In this document: positions 36,408-45,463 of the stretch, in pieces
Layout: each line of letters starts with the position of its first letter
Numbering within the stretch: position 1 is the stretch's first letter
Assembly: GCA_900315565.1 (NCBI GenBank)
Contig: OMZS01000001.1
Location: 176,885 to 240,884 of the forward strand
Source of the DNA: an uncultured Prevotellaceae bacterium
Lineage (GTDB): Bacteria; Bacteroidota; Bacteroidia; Bacteroidales; Bacteroidaceae
Direction: 5' to 3'
DNA length: 64,000 nucleotides
Translations under genes and position numbers: made by a program
Notes under the pieces: model-generated
Told to the model about the DNA's origin: nothing
Seen by the model: only the letters and a program-made list of their open reading frames with translations
Databases searched by the model: none

Positions 36408-38063
36408 TTATTTCCATCCAGTTTTCATGACGTCGGCGTTCAGGAGCCAAATGCTATTGTCGGCGGCAACCATCACTTGGTCGGTGAAAACCAGGTGACA
36501 GACATTCTTGGGCGTGTCATTCCAAATGTGGTTGGAAAAAAAGATGCAGTCAGCCTTGTCCATGTCTAACAGAAGGAAGTGTTGGTCAAGTGCACATACC
36601 TGATACACCCACGAACGGCTGGCACTCGAATAGTCCCAGGCGGCCCTTGAGCTGCGGGCTTCGGCTTCGGTCACTTCCGAGTAGGTGTCGGTTTCAAGGT
36701 CGATGACGCACTGGCTGCCCGGAGCGGTGCAGACGAACACCTTGTTGGCCAGTCGGCTGAACTGCATATCGACCATCGAGCCGCCTGCGTAGAACTTTTC
36801 CGACCTGAATTTGCCGTCCAAGATGTATTCTTCGGGAGTGGGTTGCTGCCGGCTGATGCTGTTCAGCGGGCTGAACAAGCTTGGATAGGGGCTCGACCAT
36901 ATTTTCTGGCCATTGTAGCCGCGATAGACATGCTCAAACTGCTTCTCAGCCCAGTCGTAGCCGCTCAGCGTTTGGGCGTTGCCGTTGGCACTATCTATGT
37001 AGCGCCACTCCAGGCCAGTAGCACCGTTTTCACACAAAACGACAATGCCCAGCCCGTCGTCGGTGAACTCCAGTTCGTAGGGATAGATGGCGGGCCACTG
37101 CGGATGTGCTTTGGGCGACGGGTCGAATGCTATTTCGCCCGTGAAACTGCCCGTCAGAGGGTCGATGATGCTAAGCCGGTTGTCAAATCCGAGGTCGGCA
37201 ATGGCATTGAGCGGGAGCACATACAGTTGTTTGTTGTAGGGGTTGTAGCAGATGTGCCCTGGCGCGAATGGCATTTCAATGTCGTGCAGCACATGCCCGT
37301 CATCCATCGACAGTTCCACCAGTTTGTTGGGGCGTGTCAAAGAAACCCAAACACTCTTTTCGTCTGCCGAGGGCAGTGCGAATCTCACCTCGCCGCCAGG
37401 TGTGTATTTCTTTTCATAGAAAGGAATGTTCACGTCGATGGTTGCAGGGGTGTCTTGTGCATTCTTGAGGTGGACGCGGCAGGCCATGTCGAGTCCCAAC
37501 GCTCCCGGAAGAAACTTTTGTCTGACGGTCTTGCCGCCGTCGCTATAGACAGGGTCGGTGTCAATGAAGTAGCGTTCCGTTTCCCAATACTCAACGGTCA
37601 CGGGTTGGTCGAAGGTCATTTCGAAGTAGCTTTCCTCATTTTTTATTTTGTTGCCCACCACTCCGCGGCAACTCACCACTTTGGGTTCGGTGCCAAAGCC
37701 CGTGCCCGCTTGATTGATGGAAACCGAAGCCTTTGTCTGGCTCGACTCCACGATGATGACGGCATCGCGCGAGGTGTTCTTGGTGTTTTCCTGCCAAAAG
37801 AACATCAGTTGCGAGTCACCCTTTCCTTGAGGGGAGCGCAGCGTTATCCAGTCGGCATGGCAGGTGGCTTTCCATGAGCAGTTGGCGGTGATTTCAATGA
37901 TTCCCGAGCCAGCCTCAGTGCTCAGTTCCACGCTTTCTGCACCCAGACTGATATTTTCGATGAATGGCGGTTCTGTGTTTTCTTCTTTCCCGCAGGCCGC
38001 AAGGAGAAAAATGCTGAAGAATAAGGCGATAAACGTCGAAGAGTTGTTTCTTGTCATTTTCAT
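36408..38063 (-). CDS. BACON-domain surface lipoprotein with a predicted beta-propeller
   Basis: 551 residues, lipobox Cys24 (LLAAC). A BACON domain spans about 35-122 (the motif NCSWKATCHADWITL is characteristic); in Bacteroidetes this domain often occurs in glycan-binding surface proteins. Residues from about 190 to the end have repeating segments such as VRFALPSADEKSVWVSLTRPNKLVELS and CYNPYNKQLYVLPLNAIADLG that look like WD/PQQ-type propeller blades. No catalytic residues recognised. It starts 5 bases after the preceding CxxC lipoprotein gene. Confidence 0.78.
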   Translation of the reverse strand: MKMTRNNSSTFIALFFSIFLLAACGKEENTEPPFIENISLGAESVELSTEAGSGIIEITANCSWKATCHADWITLRSPQGKGDSQLMFFWQENTKNTSRDAVIIVESSQTKASVSINQAGTGFGTEPKVVSCRGVVGNKIKNEESYFEMTFDQPVTVEYWETERYFIDTDPVYSDGGKTVRQKFLPGALGLDMACRVHLKNAQDTPATIDVNIPFYEKKYTPGGEVRFALPSADEKSVWVSLTRPNKLVELSMDDGHVLHDIEMPFAPGHICYNPYNKQLYVLPLNAIADLGFDNRLSIIDPLTGSFTGEIAFDPSPKAHPQWPAIYPYELEFTDDGLGIVVLCENGATGLEWRYIDSANGNAQTLSGYDWAEKQFEHVYRGYNGQKIWSSPYPSLFSPLNSISRQQPTPEEYILDGKFRSEKFYAGGSMVDMQFSRLANKVFVCTAPGSQCVIDLETDTYSEVTEAEARSSRAAWDYSSASRSWVYQVCALDQHFLLLDMDKADCIFFSNHIWNDTPKNVCHLVFTDQVMVAADNSIWLLNADVMKTGWK

Positions 38064-38068
38064 TGTTG

Positions 38069-38647
38069 TTAATTAAAGACGCTGAGCATGGCACCGTCGT
38101 AGTTGGCACGATAGCGGATGAGCTTCGAGCCCTTGTCGCCCTCCACGATGTATCCGTTGTTGTTCAGGTCGTATTTGCGGTGGCACTTGCCGCACTGCAG
38201 CCACTGCCCGTTGTTGGCCCAAACGAGGGGATACTTATAGAGATTGTAGTCGGCAATGCAGTTGGGGCACTGGCGGTCGAAGGCGTACAAGCCGTTGCCC
38301 AGACTGCTGTAGCCCACGATGATGGCATTGTTGGTGCCCAGTACCCAGGTGGTGTAGTTTTCGCGGGCGGTGGTGATGGCTATGTCCTCGGCGTTCTTGC
38401 CGTCATTCAGTTCTACATGAACCGTCCGCACCCCGCCTACGGGCGCACAGCTCACCAAGGCATAGATGCCGGGGGCCATGGGGTTGAGCGCATTGCGCAG
38501 CAACGTGGTGTTATGCAGCTGTGTGTCGAACGTGAAGCGACACTGGTAGCTGATGTTGTACTCGTTGTCGGCTTCGCAACCTGACAGCAACAGGGTCACT
38601 GCGGCCGACAGGATAACAGCTTTCAAAAAAAGAACTATCTTCAACAT
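38069..38647 (-). CDS. Lipoprotein with paired CxxC motifs
   Basis: 192 residues, lipobox Cys24 (LLSGC). A beta-rich body is followed by two cysteine knuckles, C127-x2-C130 and C152-x2-C155, then HRKYDLNNNGYI. This suggests a zinc ribbon or a degenerate Rieske-like site. The gene begins 19 bases after argH and is followed 5 bases later by the BACON lipoprotein, so the two lipoproteins may act together at the surface. Function unknown. Confidence 0.7.
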   Translation of the reverse strand: MLKIVLFLKAVILSAAVTLLLSGCEADNEYNISYQCRFTFDTQLHNTTLLRNALNPMAPGIYALVSCAPVGGVRTVHVELNDGKNAEDIAITTARENYTTWVLGTNNAIIVGYSSLGNGLYAFDRQCPNCIADYNLYKYPLVWANNGQWLQCGKCHRKYDLNNNGYIVEGDKGSKLIRYRANYDGAMLSVFN

Positions 38648-38666
38648 AGCAACTGTTCAGCCTTTG

Positions 38667-40001
38667 TTACACTGCCAACAGGGCGGCCTCTGCGTCGGTC
38701 ATGCGCTCGAAGTGGAATTCTTTCAGCGTCTGCTCCATGAGTTTGGCAATCTGGTCGTTGCACAGGTTGCCTATGCTGCCCTCGTGCGTATGGTGGATGT
38801 TCTTGTCGGGGGTAAAACGGCCCGCCTCAATATCGAGGCCCACTTTCTTGTAGGCATCGCGGAAAGGCATTCCGTTGGCGGCCAGCCGGTTGACCTCCTC
38901 CACCGAGAACATGGGGTCGTACATCGGGTTGTCCAGAATATGCTCGTTCACCTCCATGCGGTTGATGATGTAGGCGCACATATCGAGGCAGTCCTTCAGT
39001 TCGCCGAAGGCAGGCAGAAACACCTCCTTGATAATCTGCAGGTCGCGGAAGTAGCCCACGGGCAGGTTGTTCATGATAAGCATCACCTGCTGCGGCAGAC
39101 TCTGCAATTTGTTCGACTTGGCACGAATCAGCTCAAACACGTCGGGATTCTTCTTGTGCGGCATGATGCTGCTGCCCGTAGTACACTCCTTAGGCAGCTT
39201 GACAAACGAGAAATTCTGCGAGTTGAACAGGCATGCGTCGAACGCCATCTTAGCCATTGTGCCAGCCACTGAAGCCATGGCAAAAGCCACATTGCGTTCC
39301 ATCTTGCCACGCCCCATCTGGGCATACACCACGTTGTAGTCCATCGAGTCGAAGCCCAGCAGGCGGGTAGTCATGCTGCGATCGAGCGGGAAACTGGAGC
39401 CATAGCCTGCCGCCGAACCCAGCGGGTTGCGGTTGGTCATGCGGTAGGCAGCCTGCAGAAACAGCATATCGTCGGCCAGACTCTCGGCGTAGGCGCCAAA
39501 CCATAGTCCAAACGAACTGGGCATGGCCACCTGCAGATGGGTATAGCCCGGCATGAGCACGTCCTTGTACTGATTGCTCTTCTGCAGCAGCTCGTCGAAC
39601 AAGCGCTTCACGCCCTCAACAATCTCCTTCAGCTCGTGGCGGGTGAAGAGTTTCAAATCTACCAGCACCTGGTCGTTGCGCGAGCGGCCCGAGTGGATTT
39701 TCTTGCCCATATCGCCCAGACTGCGGGTAAGCATCAGTTCCACTTGCGAGTGAACATCTTCTATGCCATCCTCAATCACAAACTCGCCCCGCTCGCACAC
39801 ATCATAAATGCGGCGCAGCTCTGAGAGCAGTTGCGTCAGCTCGTCGGCCTCCAGCAGTCCGATGCTCTCGAGCATAGTAATGTGAGCCATGGAGCCTAGC
39901 ACATCGTACTTGGCCAGATAGAGGTCCATCTCTCGGTCGCGGCCCACGGTGAACCGCTCAATCTCTTTGTTTATCTCAAAATCTTTTTCCCAAAGCTTCA
40001 T
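38667..40001 (-). CDS. argH: Argininosuccinate lyase
   Basis: Last step of arginine synthesis: splits argininosuccinate into arginine and fumarate. The signature GSSIMPHKKNPD is present near residue 278 and carries the flexible catalytic serine loop; SGRSRNDQV near 105 is the second family motif. Length 444 is typical. Upstream is an ATGATAA-type heptamer array and the SRPBCC gene; pyrE precedes that, an order common in Bacteroidales. Confidence 0.96.
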   Translation of the reverse strand: MKLWEKDFEINKEIERFTVGRDREMDLYLAKYDVLGSMAHITMLESIGLLEADELTQLLSELRRIYDVCERGEFVIEDGIEDVHSQVELMLTRSLGDMGKKIHSGRSRNDQVLVDLKLFTRHELKEIVEGVKRLFDELLQKSNQYKDVLMPGYTHLQVAMPSSFGLWFGAYAESLADDMLFLQAAYRMTNRNPLGSAAGYGSSFPLDRSMTTRLLGFDSMDYNVVYAQMGRGKMERNVAFAMASVAGTMAKMAFDACLFNSQNFSFVKLPKECTTGSSIMPHKKNPDVFELIRAKSNKLQSLPQQVMLIMNNLPVGYFRDLQIIKEVFLPAFGELKDCLDMCAYIINRMEVNEHILDNPMYDPMFSVEEVNRLAANGMPFRDAYKKVGLDIEAGRFTPDKNIHHTHEGSIGNLCNDQIAKLMEQTLKEFHFERMTDAEAALLAV

Positions 40002-40044
40002 TTCAAATTCTTAATTTCTCATTTATCATTTGTCATTTATCATT

Positions 40045-40461
40045 TTAATACTGCACCATGGTGAGTGCCTCGGCAATTTTCTCCAGTCCCTGCTCAATGG
40101 GACCCGAAACCATACCCCTGATAAACGGGTTCAACTCAGCCTTCACCGTCAGTTTCATTTTGGTGCTCTCTTCGCTTGCGGGCAGCAGTTGTATCCACAT
40201 GTTAAAGGGTATGGGGCTGTTGGCCGTTTCAAACTTTATGGTTTTTGGCTCCTCGCGCTCCACCACGCGCAGTGTCAGACTGCCCAATGGAGCAACACTT
40301 ACGCTCACCGAGTCGCGGTCGAACCGCAGGTCTTTCAGTTTGTCGCTGGGCATCTGGTCCTTTGCCTTCTCCAGGTTGTTGAGGTCGCTCAGCATGTCAT
40401 AAACTTTCTGCTGCGGAGCCTCTATCAGCTTTACGCTGCTCTCAAATGTTGATAAACTCAT
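40045..40461 (-). CDS. SRPBCC family (polyketide cyclase/START-like) protein
   Basis: 138 residues with the helix-grip fold (SSVKLIEAPQQKVYDMLSDL at the start, C-terminal helix GPIEQGLEKIAEALTM). The family binds hydrophobic ligands, but no ligand can be assigned. Found between pyrE and argH, as is common in this order. Confidence 0.82.
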   Translation of the reverse strand: MSLSTFESSVKLIEAPQQKVYDMLSDLNNLEKAKDQMPSDKLKDLRFDRDSVSVSVAPLGSLTLRVVEREEPKTIKFETANSPIPFNMWIQLLPASEESTKMKLTVKAELNPFIRGMVSGPIEQGLEKIAEALTMVQY

Positions 40462-40566
40462 AGCTATTTCACAATTTTACCTATTTCACAATTTTACAAT
40501 TTCACAATTCCACAATTTGATGATGCATGATGCATTCCTCATTTCTCATTTATCATTTGTCATTTA

Positions 40567-41199
40567 TCATTTAGCGTAGCGCGAAGGATCTTTGCGCCAT
40601 TCATTGAGCAGCTCTACGTCGTCCTCCGAAATATAACCCGTTTCCAGGGCCTCGGCCACCACGTGCTCATAGTCGGTCAGCGTCACCAGTTCTACGCCTG
40701 CCTCCTCGAAAGCCTTCTGAGCCACGGGGAAGCCGTAAGTGTAGCTGGCCACCATGCCTACCACCTCGCAACCGTAACGGCGCACAGCCTCTACAGCCTT
40801 CAGTGAGCTGCCACCCGTCGAGATGAGGTCTTCTATTACCACCACCTTTGTGCCCTGTTTCAGCTCACCCTCAATGAGGTTTTCCATACCGTGATCTTTG
40901 GGTTTCGAGCGCACATACACAAACGGCAGGTTGAGTTCGTCGGCCACCAGTGCTCCCTGGGCAATGGCTCCTGTAGCCACACCGGCCACAGCCTCAGCCT
41001 GCGGGAAATGCTCCAGCACGGCATGCACCAGCTCCAGCTTGACGTAGCTGCGCAGGTCGGCATACGAGAGTGTTTTGCGGTTGTCGCAGTAGAAGGGCGA
41101 CTTCCAGCCGCTGGCCCATGTGAACGGGTTGTTTGGTTGCAACTTGATGGCTTTGATTTTCAGAAGTTTCTGAGCGAATGCTTTCTTTGATGCGTCCAT
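40567..41199 (-). CDS. pyrE: Orotate phosphoribosyltransferase
   Basis: Converts orotate and PRPP to OMP in pyrimidine synthesis. 210 residues. The PRPP loop is VVVIEDLISTGGSS near 120-133, and the dimer-loop residues KPKDHG lie near 99. The ATG at 41199 gives MDASKKAFAQKLL; the longer frame is encoded by an AACGNT array that forms the leader. The C-terminal RYAK and its TGA stop are made by the first unit of an ATGATAA heptamer array. Confidence 0.95.
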   Translation of the reverse strand: MDASKKAFAQKLLKIKAIKLQPNNPFTWASGWKSPFYCDNRKTLSYADLRSYVKLELVHAVLEHFPQAEAVAGVATGAIAQGALVADELNLPFVYVRSKPKDHGMENLIEGELKQGTKVVVIEDLISTGGSSLKAVEAVRRYGCEVVGMVASYTYGFPVAQKAFEEAGVELVTLTDYEHVVAEALETGYISEDDVELLNEWRKDPSRYAK

Positions 41200-41256
41200 A
41201 ATATAATCGTTTTTGTTATTTTTATCGTTATCGTTGACGTTGGTTTTACGTGAGTG

Positions 41257-41264
41257 CAAAAGTA
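41257..41264 (-). promoter_or_regulatory. pyrE promoter -7 box
   Basis: Reads TACTTTTG on the minus strand. It falls inside the longer pyrE reading frame and supports the ATG at 41199. Confidence 0.7.
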
Positions 41265-41319
41265 CACTATTTTTTCCATATCCTCGTACATAAACCTTAT
41301 TTATTATATTTTTTTCCAA

Positions 41320-41820
41320 ATTGCAGAGGATTTTGTTTCACACGAAGGCGCTGAAACAGTCTGAACACGCTGAGAATAATAGCGAATTGTATCCTTCACG
41401 TCGGGAGTTGTTGGGGCCATTCTTAAGCAAATGAAAATAACATAAAGGAATAAGCTAAAATTTTCTAGAGAATTTGAACGCAATGTCGGGAGATAAGATA
41501 AAATTTTCTAGAGAATTTGAATGTATCGTCGTGAGATATTTTCCTGTTACCGTGATTTAGAATAATAACGTCGTTAGATATGATATAATTGCTAGCCTGG
41601 ATTATTCATGAGTTTCGAATTTTTACGCTACGCGCCTTTCAAAAACCAAGAAAAACCAAGAAAAATTAATAAAAACCGGATGGGTACTAATAAAAACCTG
41701 TTTTTCCTTGTTTGCTTTTGTTTTTATTGGTTTTTGAAAGGCGCGTAGCGTAAATCTTCATTCTTTGTGAATAATTCAAACTAGAGAATTTAAGCACGGA
41801 CGACTGCCCTTAGCTCTTAC
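41320..41820. repeat. Gene-free stretch with dispersed motifs and a 133-bp near-palindrome
   Basis: Contains two TTTTCTAGAGAATTTGAA elements (41460-41477 and 41505-41522) followed by TCGGGAGATA or TCGTGAGATA. A large inverted element follows with perfect 28-bp arms at 41622-41649 and 41727-41754. I find no gene or promoter before 41821. Confidence 0.8.
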
Positions 41821-41949
41821 GCTCAGAAAAACTCAAATAAATATGGTTTTTCGCTCGCTTAATCGGTACTTTGGCTACCGCCTAAGTTACTTATGCTCGG
41901 AAAAACCCAAATAAATTTGGTTTTTCGCTCGCTTAATCGTAACTTTGCA
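41821..41949 (+). repeat. 74-bp tandem duplication of the promoter module
   Basis: Two copies (41821-41874 and 41895-41949) share GGTTTTTCGCTCGCTTAATCG. The downstream copy carries a good box TAACTTTG (41940-41947). The upstream copy has a decayed box with one base missing. Confidence 0.82.
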
Positions 41950-41982
41950 ATGACAAACTTAACCTGTTATAAGTAAATAGAC

Positions 41983-43275
41983 GTGCTTACAAAAGAGAAG
42001 AAAGCAGCCATACTGAATCTCATTCGCCGGCAAGTGGTACCTGCCATTGGCTGCACTGAACCTATTGCCGTGGCTTACGGCGTGGCTGAAGCCGCGAAGT
42101 TGCTGGGATGCAAACCCGAACATATAGAACTGCGCCTTAGCGGAAACATTCTGAAGAATGCCATGGGCGTAGGCATACCGGGCACAGGAATGATAGGACT
42201 GCCCATTGCAGTAGCTCTGGGAGCGCTCATTGGCCGGCCAGAACTGCGGCTGGAAGTGCTGCGCGACTGCAACCGGCAGGCGGTGGAGGAAGGTAAGCAG
42301 TTTATTGCCGAAAACCGCATCCACATAGCGCTCGAAGACAAGGAGCCCGACAAGCTCTATATCAGCGTGGTGTGCTCAGCGGACGGGCACGAGGCCCAAA
42401 CTGTCATCAGAGGCGAACACACGAACCTTGTCTATAAGCGAATCGACAACAAGGTGGTGCTCGACAGAAAGGCATGTACAGCAGAAGCGGTGGGCAACGA
42501 CGACGTGCAACTGACACTCCGAACGGTCTATGACTTTGCCACAACCACTGAGCTGGAAGAGATTGACTTCATTCTGGAGGCCAAGCGACTCAATGAGGCA
42601 GCAGCACACAGCGGCATGCACGAAAACTACGGCCACCAACTGGGAAAGACGCTCTGCAGCCCGTTGGGACGTGGCATCATGGGCGATAGCATCTTCTCTA
42701 AGGTGCTGTCGGTGACGAGTTGTGCCTGCGACGCCCGTATGGCTGGCGCCATGGTGCCAGTGATGAGCAACAGTGGCAGCGGCAATCAGGGCATTTGCGC
42801 CACCATGCCCGTGGTGGTGTTTGCCGAAGAAAACCATAACACCGACGAGGAACTGGTGCGGGCACTGATACTGAGCAACCTGACGGCCATCTACATGAAA
42901 CAGAACCTCGGCTCGCTCTCGGCGCTCTGCGGATGCGTGGTGGCAAGTACGGGCTCATCGTGCGGCATCACCTATCTGATGGGCGGCAACTACGAGCAGA
43001 TATCCTACTCGGTGAAGAACATGATAGCCAACCTGACGGGCATGATTTGCGACGGGGCAAAGCCCAGCTGTGCCCTGAAACTGACCTCGGGCGTAAGTAC
43101 TGCCGTACTGAGCGCCATGCTCGCCATACAGCACAAATACGTCACTCCGGTGGAAGGCATCATCGACGAAGACGTGGACCAAAGCATTCGCAACCTGACG
43201 GCAATTGGCAGCAGGGGCATGGACGAGACCGACCGCTACGTGCTTGACATTATGACCCATAAGACAACAGTTTGA
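41983..43275 (+). CDS. UPF0597 family L-cysteine desulfidase / L-serine dehydratase alpha-like protein
   Basis: 430 residues of the YhaM/CdsB (CyuA) family, related to the iron-sulfur L-serine dehydratase alpha subunit. The N-terminal signature is VVPAIGCTEPIAVAYG, and conserved Cys/Gly motifs follow (MSNSGSGNQGI near 258, GSSCGITYLMGG near 323), consistent with a [4Fe-4S] enzyme that releases sulfide or ammonia. The frame opens with GTG; upstream stops exclude an ATG. It lies 36 bases after the promoter box. Confidence 0.85.
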   Translation: MLTKEKKAAILNLIRRQVVPAIGCTEPIAVAYGVAEAAKLLGCKPEHIELRLSGNILKNAMGVGIPGTGMIGLPIAVALGALIGRPELRLEVLRDCNRQAVEEGKQFIAENRIHIALEDKEPDKLYISVVCSADGHEAQTVIRGEHTNLVYKRIDNKVVLDRKACTAEAVGNDDVQLTLRTVYDFATTTELEEIDFILEAKRLNEAAAHSGMHENYGHQLGKTLCSPLGRGIMGDSIFSKVLSVTSCACDARMAGAMVPVMSNSGSGNQGICATMPVVVFAEENHNTDEELVRALILSNLTAIYMKQNLGSLSALCGCVVASTGSSCGITYLMGGNYEQISYSVKNMIANLTGMICDGAKPSCALKLTSGVSTAVLSAMLAIQHKYVTPVEGIIDEDVDQSIRNLTAIGSRGMDETDRYVLDIMTHKTTV

Positions 43276-43308
43276 AACAAAATGGAAGAAACGAAATACA
43301 ACACAAAA

Positions 43309-45378
43309 ATGAGAAAACTATTATTGTTATTTGCTTTGCTCACCACTTGGGTGGCTATGGCACAGGAACCGGTAAGCTTCACAGTACAACAGAAGCAGGT
43401 TTCACCAACGGAAGTTGACGTTGTCTTTACGGCAAAGATTGCTCCCGGCTGGCACGTTTATTCAACAGGACTCCCCAACGACGGTCCCATATCGGCAACG
43501 CTGACCACCGAGAAGGCCGAAGGGGCACAACCTGCAGGCAAACTCACGCCGAAAGGAAAGGAAATCAGCCAGTTCGATGAGTTGTTTGGCATGAAGTTGC
43601 GCTTCTTCGAGAACAATGTCACTTTCGTTCAGAAATACAAAATCACGGGTGAGAATTATAACATCAAGGGATTTCTGGAGTATGGTGCATGCAACGACCA
43701 AAACTGCCTGCCTCCGACACAAGTGGAATTCGACTTTAAAGGCAACGGACCGAAAGAAGCCAAGAAAGAGACTGCCGACAAGGCCGCCACCGAAAAAAAA
43801 GAAACCAAAGAAGAGCCCGCGGCCGAGGAAAAACCTGTGGTGACGGGCGACTCACTGAAAACCGATTCCTTGCTGAAAACCGATTCCGTAGCCACCAACC
43901 TTGCCGATGTTGAGAAAGGTGACGGGGCTTCGCTTTGGCAGCCCGTAGTGAAAGAGCTCTCGGCCCTGAATGGCGACGAAGGCACCCACAACCGCTCGTT
44001 GTTCTACATCTTCTTGATGGGACTGCTGGGCGGACTCGTGGCATTGTTCACTCCCTGCGTGTGGCCCATCATCCCCATGACGGTCAGTTTCTTTCTCAAA
44101 CGGGCCAAGGACAACCGGCAGAAAGGCATTCGCGATGCCATCACCTACGGCATCTCCATCGTTGTCATCTATCTGACGCTCGGACTCGCCATTACGGGCA
44201 TCTTTGGTGCCAGTGCGCTGAACGCACTGTCCACCAATGCCGTCTTCAACCTCTTCTTCTGCCTGCTGCTCGTCGTGTTCGCGCTGTCGTTCTTCGGATG
44301 GTTCGAACTGACGCTGCCCTCCTCGTGGAGCAACAAGGTTGACTCAAAAGCCAGCACCACGAGCGGCCTGCTCAGCATCTTCCTCATGGCATTCACACTT
44401 GCACTGGTCAGTTTCTCGTGCACAGGTCCAATCATCGGTTTCCTGCTCGTCGATTTCGCCACCAGCGGCAACTTCTGGGGACCCGCCATCGGCATGTTGG
44501 GCTTTGCCATCGCGCTGGCCTTGCCCTTCACGCTGTTTGCCCTCTTCCCCACCTGGCTCAAATCAGCGCCCAAATCGGGAGGCTGGATGAACATCATCAA
44601 GGTGACGCTGGGATTCATTGAGCTGGCCTTCGCACTGAAATTCTTCTCCGTGGCCGACCTGGCTTACGGCTGGCGACTGCTCGACCGCGAGGTGTTCCTC
44701 TGCCTTTGGATTGTCATCTTCGGCGCGCTCGGACTCTACCTCATCGGCAAACTGAAGTTCCAAAGCGACTGGGAAGGAGGCGAAATGGAGAAGCCCATGC
44801 CCGTGGTCTGCATTATGCTCGGACTGGTCTCGCTAGCCTTTGCCCTCTACATGGTGCCCGGCTTGTGGGGCGCTCCTTGCAAGGCTGTCAGTGCCTTTGC
44901 ACCACCTATGTACACCCAAGACTTCAACTTGAACACGAAGGAAGTGCGCGCCGCCTACACCAATTACGAAGAAGGAATGGCTGCCGCGCGCGCAGCCGGA
45001 AAACCCGTCATGGTAGATTTCACGGGATTTGGCTGCGTGAACTGCCGCAAGATGGAAGCTGCCGTCTGGACCGACCCGAGCGTTGCAGACCGACTAACAA
45101 AAGACTACGTGCTCATCTCGCTTTTTGTTGACGACAAGACTCCACTGCCCGAGCACATTCAAGTGACCGAGGCCGACGGAACACAACGCACCTTGCGCAC
45201 CATTGGCGACAAATGGAGCTATCTGCAACGCTATAAGTTCGGTTTCAACGCACAGCCGTTCTACGTGTTGCTCGATAACGAAGGCCACCCGCTAACACGC
45301 TCGTTCGTTTACAAGGAAAATGTGGGAGAATACATGGACTTCCTCAACGAAGGACTCGAAAAATATCGGAATAAATAA
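43309..45378 (+). CDS. Thiol:disulfide interchange protein DsbD family
   Basis: 689 residues. A signal peptide (MRKLLLLFALLTTWVAMAQ) leads to a periplasmic DsbD-alpha-like domain (to about 150, with CNDQNC) and an Ala/Lys/Glu-rich linker. Eight or so transmembrane helices of the CcdA type follow (FTPCVWPIIPM and SFSCTGPIIG hold the membrane cysteines). A C-terminal thioredoxin domain carries GFGCVNCRKME near 565. It carries electrons from cytoplasmic thioredoxin to periplasmic partners. It starts 33 bases after the desulfidase gene, so they may be co-transcribed. Confidence 0.92.
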   Translation: MRKLLLLFALLTTWVAMAQEPVSFTVQQKQVSPTEVDVVFTAKIAPGWHVYSTGLPNDGPISATLTTEKAEGAQPAGKLTPKGKEISQFDELFGMKLRFFENNVTFVQKYKITGENYNIKGFLEYGACNDQNCLPPTQVEFDFKGNGPKEAKKETADKAATEKKETKEEPAAEEKPVVTGDSLKTDSLLKTDSVATNLADVEKGDGASLWQPVVKELSALNGDEGTHNRSLFYIFLMGLLGGLVALFTPCVWPIIPMTVSFFLKRAKDNRQKGIRDAITYGISIVVIYLTLGLAITGIFGASALNALSTNAVFNLFFCLLLVVFALSFFGWFELTLPSSWSNKVDSKASTTSGLLSIFLMAFTLALVSFSCTGPIIGFLLVDFATSGNFWGPAIGMLGFAIALALPFTLFALFPTWLKSAPKSGGWMNIIKVTLGFIELAFALKFFSVADLAYGWRLLDREVFLCLWIVIFGALGLYLIGKLKFQSDWEGGEMEKPMPVVCIMLGLVSLAFALYMVPGLWGAPCKAVSAFAPPMYTQDFNLNTKEVRAAYTNYEEGMAAARAAGKPVMVDFTGFGCVNCRKMEAAVWTDPSVADRLTKDYVLISLFVDDKTPLPEHIQVTEADGTQRTLRTIGDKWSYLQRYKFGFNAQPFYVLLDNEGHPLTRSFVYKENVGEYMDFLNEGLEKYRNK

Positions 45379-45400
45379 AAGATAATTCCCCCCTAAAAAT

Positions 45401-45442
45401 GATAGCATCTCCACACTGTCAGTACGACAAGGAGATGCTATC
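45401..45442. terminator. Hairpin between dsbD and the convergent propeller gene
   Basis: Perfect 12-bp stem GATAGCATCTCC / GGAGATGCTATC with an 18-base loop. It lies between two convergent genes. Confidence 0.75.
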
Positions 45443-45463
45443 TGAGTTTTAAATAAACCACCT

